DNA of 64,000 nt from Galaxea fascicularis. Its lineage: Eukaryota > Cnidaria > Anthozoa > Scleractinia > Euphylliidae. Shown in pieces: positions 47,901 to 56,900 of this stretch (its first letter is position 1; every line of letters starts with the position of its first letter). A model generated the notes under the pieces. It ran no database searches. It saw nothing but the letters and a program-made list of their open reading frames with translations, and was not told the origin of the DNA. The position numbers and the translations under genes are program-made. The stretch lies in the NCBI GenBank assembly GCA_948470475.1, contig OX419335.1, forward strand, positions 28,534,691 through 28,598,690. Reading direction: 5' to 3'.

Positions 47901-50900
47901 TGAGAGTTATTAACACCTCTGATTTGTTTTAAATATAGCGAACCCGCGTCAGTTCCTTTACAGTGGAGATTCCCAATCAGGAAAAACTGGACAAACCGGA
48001 TCAACTCGAAATTCTGGAATGCGCGCTCGCAACCAGTCGAGGTAGGAATAAGTTTGTGAAATTTACGTCACTGACAGAAAGCCATTCATCATCTTGTCTC
48101 AAGTTTTCACAAAGACATAACACTTACTTAAGCTCATATGGTATTTTAAATTTAGTACACAAATTAGGGGTTGTGCGTACATGTGCAAAAACCTAAAAGC
48201 ACTCCACGCATCAGTTTTTGCCAAGTAAGAATGTAAACACTGTGGCTTTTCTTAGAATTGACACACAGACTTAAAGATTTCCCTCAAAAGATGAAGAAAG
48301 TTTTTGGTTGGTTACTTTTTAAAGGAAAAGCTTACGTGTGGACGTCCATGCTGATTTTTTCTGCGGTGCTGGTACTGACGGCCGTTTGTTGTAGGGATAT
48401 AGTACTGAGTTGTTTTCTATTTTGACTGCCCGCTACAACAATGTTACAAAATAAAAATGTTTTGTTTTTAAGTTTTTAAGGTAACCCTTGGTTAGATAGG
48501 TTGTATTAATACCTTGTCATAATGATATCATTAGCAATACTCACCATTTTACGTTAATGTTTTAATGCGGCGGCCGGACCGTCGCCTGTACATTGAAACA
48601 AGCTTCTGAAATATTGGTTCCGCCATAACTTCTGTAGTATTATCTTCTTTTTTTATTATTTAGGCGAACACGTTTTAGCTTACGTTAGCTGGCTAAATTG
48701 GTCGAAAAACTGATCCTTTGAGGCCTTTCGGAAATAAGCTCCAAATACGAGTTCCGTAGACTCTGATCGTCAAAGAGCTCTTAGTCAGTGGTCAGCAAAT
48801 TAAATATCACAGTCAGCCGAAATGCTTGGGAACTGTACTTAGTAGTTCTTCAAATTTCGATGTGTTGCTAACAATGAAAACTCTCCTTTCTGTGGCACTT
48901 AGCTTAAATACATCTTAGTCATTTGTTGGTTAACATCGGTTCAACGTAAATCTTTTTCAATTTACGTCTCCAGCGGCTCGTTCAGACTTCTTGTTGTCGA
49001 AGATCGTAAAGACGTCCACAGTGCAATTTCATCGCAAAGTAAAACGATATTCCAAGTCACAAATTGAGATGAATTTGAGTCCCCTGTGTTATACGTTTGT
49101 TATTGAAATTAGAGCGTGAATCAGGAAAATCACGTTTCACATTACGACAAAATATTTTCGCATCTCATGTCAGGTAAAAATTGCTTACAAGTTAACGTCT
49201 CACCGTGATTACTTAAATGCTACATTCCTTCTCTCCTTACTTCTTACACGATCTCACTCTGTCCTGTTCCGCTTCGTAGTTAAATCGGTCAAAACACCAC
49301 ATACACTTCTCGAATTTGACTTTGCTTAGCCTTATTACAGGTGCGTAATATTGCTGTTGGTAACCAAGGGGTCTTCTATTTCCCTTTGGAATGTCAAGAG
49401 TTCATTGTTCATAAAAGCCGGCTGTTAAACGTTAAAGACGAAAACTCGTTATTAACAGATTATGTTGAGACTTGTGATATGTGTTAAGTTTAAGTGTTAA
49501 TGAACCTCTATTGTCAATTGTCGTCCCTGTGCGCTCTAGATCTTTATTGTTAGTTCATTAATGTTCAAATGCTTGTTTCATATCTCTGTGCGTACATTTC
49601 AGTAGAATAATTAACGCAATGTATTTAAATAGCTGTAGCGATTAAAACGTATGTGCATTTCAAATTTAAACTTGTTCATTTATCATTTCCGTATCATGAG
49701 GAAACATACAGAAACAGAGACATGTCCAGGTAGTTATAGAAACAGTTAAATGTAAAAGTAACTTTCTTCTTTCCTTGTGGGCTCTATCCTCCTATCTTAC
49801 TATGTTATTACATCTTTTTCTCCCGCAAATGACATTTTTAACCATTCTCTTTTCCTTTTCGTACCTGTTTGATTCTCGATTCCGAGTCCCCAACGATAAT
49901 TGAATCAGTGACATTCCAGTTTGCACGTCTTAATTTACTGGCATTTTGTTTCAACTTCTCTGTTGTATTTGTTTCAGATTTATCAAGTCCAGTGTGTTTG
50001 TTCTGTGGCAGTCGATATACAGCTAAAGTTTATCTTCTAGATATCCACAACAAGGAAATGAAGCAACTTGACGTGGATGTGAGTTAACCAATGAGATCAC
50101 CTTTAAACTGAATACCTGCGCGCGCATATTGTGTAACAGTGCGTGAAAACAGAACCAAGTACAGTTTATCACTGTTATGTTCACAAGGTTAATCGCTTTG
50201 CTCTCTAAACAAATGCGAAAGAGCCGTTCTAACTCTAATTCATGTAACAATCTTCTGTGTTCTGATTGGTTCTCTAACCGGCCACTTTTCTACTAATCGT
50301 ATTACTGTCACTAAATTCTCGAATCTAATTGGTTATTACCGGTAGTAATTTTCTCATTTATAGTACACTCAACAAAATTACTCAATTCTGATTGGTCTAG
50401 AGCAGTACAATTAATCCCAAATAGTACTCCCTAAGAGTACCTATTAAGTTTCCATGACAACGGCGCGTAAGCTCGTTATTTTGTTGAATTTACTATAAAT
50501 AAAAAATCGCTTGACCTTCTCGTACAATTCGGGATTAATAGATACTCGTGATTTTGAAAGTTCTCAAATTGCACTCGCCTAAAGGCTCGTGCAATTTTGA
50601 GAACTTTCAAAATCACTCGTACCTATCAATCCTGAATTGTACTCGAGGTCGTGCGATTTCCTATACTAATGGGGCAGTAACAGTGTAATGCGTGCGCCTC
50701 GTGGCTGACTGGATACCACGCGCCATCGGGCGATATTTTACTTATCCTGTAATTAAAATTATCATTATTCTGACTTTTTTGTTATTGATGTCATTGATTG
50801 GCAACCGGACATTATGCCTTGCAGTGCAGCCTGTAACTAAACTTGTGGTAAAACAGATTTGTCTTTCCGTTATGCTGTCTTTCAAACTTTTTATCATTTG

Positions 50901-53900
50901 TATGATTACCGATTGAATTGAGCATTCCCCAGTTATGATACCTTTTTTTCCTCTGCGGGAAAACTAATGGGGCATAAGCCAGACATTTGAGTCATGACTG
51001 CATAATAGTCATGACCGCAGAATCAAATTTTTCTTCCTTTTTTACAGCTGAAGTCACGTGTTTTATGCGCAGATATGTTGGATGATGGCACCATTTTAGT
51101 GGGCACGGTGTCGTGGTACATGCACGCCTTTAATCTTCAGCTCAGGTGATACGCGTGGTGTTTGTTGTTGTCATCGTTGTTGCTGTTTGTTGTAAGTTGT
51201 GTTAATTTTTGTTATGTTGTTGTGTTACTGCTTTTTGGTACTTTTTCCCTTTTTTGTTTGTTCCCTATGTTGTTGATTTGTTGATGTTGATTTTGTTGTT
51301 GTTGTTTGTTATTGATTTTGCGAGGATGTCTGTTGTTTTTGTTCTTGATTGTGCAACCTTCAAAATCATGAGCCGAACTACAAACTCACAGTGTTGTGGT
51401 TTCCTGGTTTATTCTCGACGAAATAACCCCTTAGAAATTTTACATACAAGTCTCGTTGAAACTCTATCAGGAAAACTCGATATTTTTGTCTTGTCCAGTC
51501 CGATTGTAACATGCTCGCACATGTTCATTACCTTTTGGTAGTGCTGTCAAACGTCACAAAACTGTGGGGAGTGGGGTCGGTAAAAACTTTCGTTCAATCA
51601 ATTAAGGAGTACAAGAGAAGTTCTCTTCATTCAAGTGAACAGTCTTGCTGCGTCTTGCAAAGATCACTTCTCTGAAATGTCTTAAGACCTGGATACCCAG
51701 TGTAACACCTTTATCTCCTGGCTCCTTTGAATGCAATGAACACACGGCATCTTAGTTTTGGGTTACTGTGACGCGCAATTTTTCTCGTGTGTGACCACAC
51801 CTCCTCTTCACCTAACAACACGCATACAATTCTTTCCTTGGCCTTGCCTTGCTAACTTATAGTTATATATTCACCAGTGCGGAAGTGTGGTGTATCCAAC
51901 TTAGTGACTCTGTGATTGACATCGCGCATATGCCGGAAGGAAAACTGTTTGCGGCTTTAGCAGATGGGTCTATTGCTGTTCTACAGGTGCGAGAAAAAAT
52001 CTCTTTTTCACTTCGTTCAGTGATGTTTGTTGTCTAATAGCAAATAATACACCAGCTGAATGAAAACAATCCGAAAGACGAAACATGAAACGTCACGCGG
52101 TAGCAAATGATTTAATCATCATCATCATTATCATCATACTCATAATAAATACTCTAATGACATGGCTTTTTACCCTTTGAACATCCGTGTCAATTCTGAA
52201 CGTCTCTTGGTTTTTTTCCAAGCCAACAAGTTTTAGACTAGTCATTTACTAAAATTTTATGGAAAGTGACCCAGATTCGTTCCAGGAAATCAACTGTTTC
52301 ATTGTTACACGACAGAATAATTACACCAGCGCGAATTTGTCTAATCAACCTAATAACCAATCTTTTCCGTTCTTACTTTTATGAGTCTGGAACATATAAG
52401 GGCGGAATAAATTATTGCGGTAAAACACGATTTGCAAAAGACATGCCAGGGTTGCATTGAGTTTGGCAATCTTGCAGTTAATTGACCTGTCCATTTTGGA
52501 ATAGTGATCATAGTTCTGCCTCCCTTATCAAAACATTTCAGTCTGTTGTGTTATTCTCCCCAGAATGCCACTGGACAGGAAGCCCCTTCTGAAGGTTCGC
52601 ACATCCGGGTTGGCGGTGCACCGGTCACGTGCATAACACTTGTGAATGAGAATGTGTGGTGTGGCTGCGGAAACAATGTGGTCATTCTCGATGGGAGGTA
52701 GGACCTTTAAACATAGGCACGTTGACGTCCGATCTTTTGTATGCAGCTATAAAGGGCGCTTTGTATGTTTGGTCAATGCCTTGCTCAACTTTTTACATAG
52801 GCAAGTTCTGTAACCGTGTATTCATCTGAGGCAAAGAACCATCGTTCGGCTCATTAAGATTTCTTGGACACGTTTGTCCACTTTTGAAAGCGGGTACGGT
52901 TCCCGATTTGAAAGCGGGCGCGGTTCCCGCTGACCCTTACCCAGCAGACCTGCCACTGGAAGCGTTTTTCAATGTCTAGGCTACTGTTCATAAGCACAGA
53001 AATTCATAAGCACATTCCGCTTCGTACACCCCTGATTTTAATAATAATAATGATAATAACTTTATTTAGTAAGGGTAGCACGTAATAGCCACGGGTTAAT
53101 AAACTTGTGGCACTGAAATCAAATTTCAAATCAAATCAAATTAAATCAAATACTGGTTTTTGATGAGAGGGGAAAACCAGAGTATCCGGTGAAAAACCTC
53201 TCGGAGCAGAGTAGAGAATCAACAAACTCAACCCAGATATGACGCCGAGTTCGAGAATTGAGCCCAGGACGCATTGGTGGAAGGCGAGCGCTTTAACCAC
53301 TGCGCCAATCCGACGAAAGTATAGCATCCTAACTGTGGAACGACAGAAAACTGTTGTAGTGTTTACTATGCGATCTAAGTGGTAGTAGTGTGTTACGCTA
53401 AATCAGACACATCAGCGGGTGAGCCTCAACTAACTCTGCTATCGCCTACACAGCTCTCCTCAGTTTTCCACGCACAAAACGACAAGGGCGTGGAAAAAGA
53501 TTCTCTGTCACTATGAAAATTCTACAATACAACTACTCGTGTACTTAGCATTGCCTTTATTTTACAATGCTGTTTACTGTGGCCAATAGAAGGTTGCGAT
53601 AAGTTTTAAGTCTCTGATGATTCCTAGAGTGTGATGACTGAAATGAAAATGTCAGAGCCGATTGCCTTCATCTGGTTCTGTTTCTTGTCCTGTACAATGT
53701 GTAAGGTGGTTTTAACTTCTATGTGGTCGAAATCGTTTCGCACCAGTCAAAAGAAAACTGTAGCATTTTGCTTTCTTTCTTCAATAAGCTGTGTTTTTGT
53801 TTCTTTTTTTTTGGTATCCTTTTCAGTAAGGGTAAACAGCACAAACGGTTGGTACAGGAGGTTCTTTATTACACCCGGAATAATGTGTTTCTACAAGAAC

Positions 53901-56900
53901 GCGAGCAGATTCTGCTGGCGATTGTGAAGAATGCTGAAATCTTCGCTTCCTCGAAAGTTTTCTTTTTTGTTAATGTGAAAACTAAGCGTTTTTTGTTTGG
54001 CAATTGTAAAACATGATCAACATAAAATTATGTGGACAATTTTTTGCATCTTTTCTCGTTTTCTTGTCTACTGGCGGCAAGCGTCACGGTTGTTTGTGCC
54101 TGAAATGCTTCTCTGACCTGTTGAAAGATCTTAGCTTAAACAATGCTTGAATTGTTTTATTTATTTTCAAAGTGGTTTACCGAGGTTTTAGGCCGCGGTG
54201 CGAGTGTTACTTTCCACTTTATTGTTAGTGCTGAGAGTTTCGTGATAGAGCCTAGATCCCTTAACTGTAGAGTGTTATCAATCAATCATACCTTTTCAGG
54301 GAAAACGTCTTCAGTTCCTTGGAGGGTAGTCAGTACACCCAGCAGTGATGATTCATCTGAAACTCGCGGCCTTAATTTGTGTATTTACATACCTCACGCG
54401 AATCATTAGCAACTGACAGAGAAGATAACCATTTTGATCGATTGGCTCGTTAGTGTCCGGTTGTTTTTGTTTTCAAGCGAAAAGGTTCCCTAATGAACCT
54501 ACGGAAAGAAAGTTACATAATACTGAAATATTCGCACATTTTTTAATACGCGTTTGTTTTTAAGAACTGTTGTTCGAGTTTTGGCCATTGTTTGTTTCTT
54601 TAACTTTCATCAAGGTGATGAAGTGACTCATAAGTGCTAATTCATCTTTCATTTTCATTTTAGCTGAGTTTATTTATATTAATTTTGTCAATTGTCGAAA
54701 TGGAAAGAAAAGGATATATCTCAAATTATACCTTCCCCTAAAATTCCTTCTTGTGCAATTTCTAATTTTGTTTAAACTTTATAGGAGTTTATAGACAACT
54801 TTAAACGTGTTTCCGAGAAAAGTTAATGCCATTAAGAAGAATAATTCTAATTGCATTACGCGTGTTTAAAAAAGATTTCATGCTTATAAACATTCCGAAT
54901 GTTTATAAGCATGAAATCTTTGTCGATAATGGGCGTCATGTGGGATTGCTATCAGCTATCAGTATCCTGATGAATGTGTTGCACAAAATTTGTTAGTTTT
55001 GTTTATCGATTTTGTGACATCCCGCAACGCCTGAACAAGTTCGGTTTTGAAAACAAGCACGATGAAATTGCCCGCAAAGGTATTTTTGTGAAGGTGATGC
55101 CGATACACCAGTTTGCCCCTAGGGAAACAAAACAAAAAAGTTTTCCCATGTTGTCATAAACAAGCAGCTGTACAGGAAAGCACTGAATAATAACTTTCAT
55201 TTGAATGGGCATGTGCACGGATTGGAAACAATGATACATTTTCTTGTGCAACATATGTGGTAAACAGTCACGTCAGTACTATAAACGGAATTGACTAGCC
55301 TGTGGTTCAGTAGAAGGATTTCATTCATTCCCCACGGACTTGAATGATTGTGTTAAAGTTACCTCGTAAAAAAAATTAATAAATGGCATCGCGGGAAAAA
55401 ACCTTCTCAATAATTTTCATTCCTTGGTTCAAACCATGAAACTAAATTGCACTCTACAGACAGTATTTAATGCATTGGAAAATTTTGTCTCCCAGCCACA
55501 TTTTGCTTTGGTGTTCAAAGAATAATAACCCCATTGTAACTTTCATACATAGTTTCAATGGTTTATCAATGAAGGAAAAAAACGACATCGAGAAATGTTC
55601 ACTTTTTTGGCTCCATCATCCATAACAATTCGATGGAGAATACGACTAGAAATACGAAGAATTTCGTAAATGAACTGTTAACATTAATATTCAATTTTTC
55701 GTTCTCTCGGCTGGCCTTGTTTGTTTGTTTTTTTCTTTTGTTTTTGTTTCGCGTTCATTGTCTGCTGTAGGTAAAAGTAAACGTTGAACATTCATGGTTC
55801 TCCTGAAGTAAAGGACACCACAGTGTACTGTCTGTGTTCATTTAATAGCTGGCATAAAATCATCATTATTAACTCGAAAAACTGAATAACTGTTACTTTT
55901 CTCTTTCTTGACAATGCTTTGCAACATCCGTCAAGAAGTTTGTATTTTAGACAAGTGTTCGATAGCGGGTTGAATTTTCTATGAGAAGTTTTTTATGCTT
56001 ATTAATACAAAAATGCTCGTTGTCTCTTGCAGTTGCTTGGTTGAGCTTGGTTCGCTTGTGGTGTCCAATTCTCGTCGTCACCAGGTTTCCAAGCTTACTC
56101 ACGGTAAACATGGCGTCTGGTGTACAGTGAGAGGGTAAGAAGGCGAGGTCGGTTTGAATTTCTGCGGTTATGAATACCATCTCTTTAAAAAATGAAAGTA
56201 ATTCTTGATAATTCACCACCGATAATTAATGTCGTTTCGTGCATATTTGTTCTCAGGTCATCTTGCCTTTTGCTACTGGATCACGTGACTTTTGACATTC
56301 TCCTTAAGGTTGACAACATCACAAGTGTAGACACTAGCTGTGACTCAAAGGTACGAAACTTCTTAGGGTCGAAACACCCTTATCTCTCTTATCCCAGATT
56401 TGTTTTTCTGCTTTTACTGGACATTTATTGAGGCTTGCGCGTTGTCAATATGATGGTTATGTCTCGATTCCATAGCTCAGAAGAAGGTTGGACGCCTTGT
56501 GAGGTTTACATAATGCAGTGGTAGAGATAGTTTTAACGTTGGAACCTCCCGTAAGCGACTACCCAGTCAAGTGTCAGTGGTCGGGTATGAGTGATAAAGT
56601 CCCAGGGGGTCTAAATTTTGGGTAATTTGTATACACACACGACAATTTCAGTGCTTTATCCATGCGTTAAATATACCTTGCGCTCCGCCTGTGAGATTTA
56701 CGTCTGCTGTAATGATATGGCCAATATCAGTCTTACAGCGACACATTTTCCAATTTCCGCCCGGGAGAGATACAGCAGATTATGTGTGAAGTGGTCGCTT
56801 ACTGGAGTTTAAAAACAATAGAAAATTTCAAACAGTCGTCTGTAAAAGAGGTTCCATCTTTAGTGATTGGACTTGAAAGCGTTTGGTATGTTGGGAAAGT

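Larger units (their letters stand above)
52698..56032 (+). other. TBC gene intron 29
   Basis: A 3.3-kb intron with SINE copy 4, a possible skipped exon (about 53827-53960) and a 51-base palindrome at 54871-54921. No other gene is evident. Confidence 0.55.
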
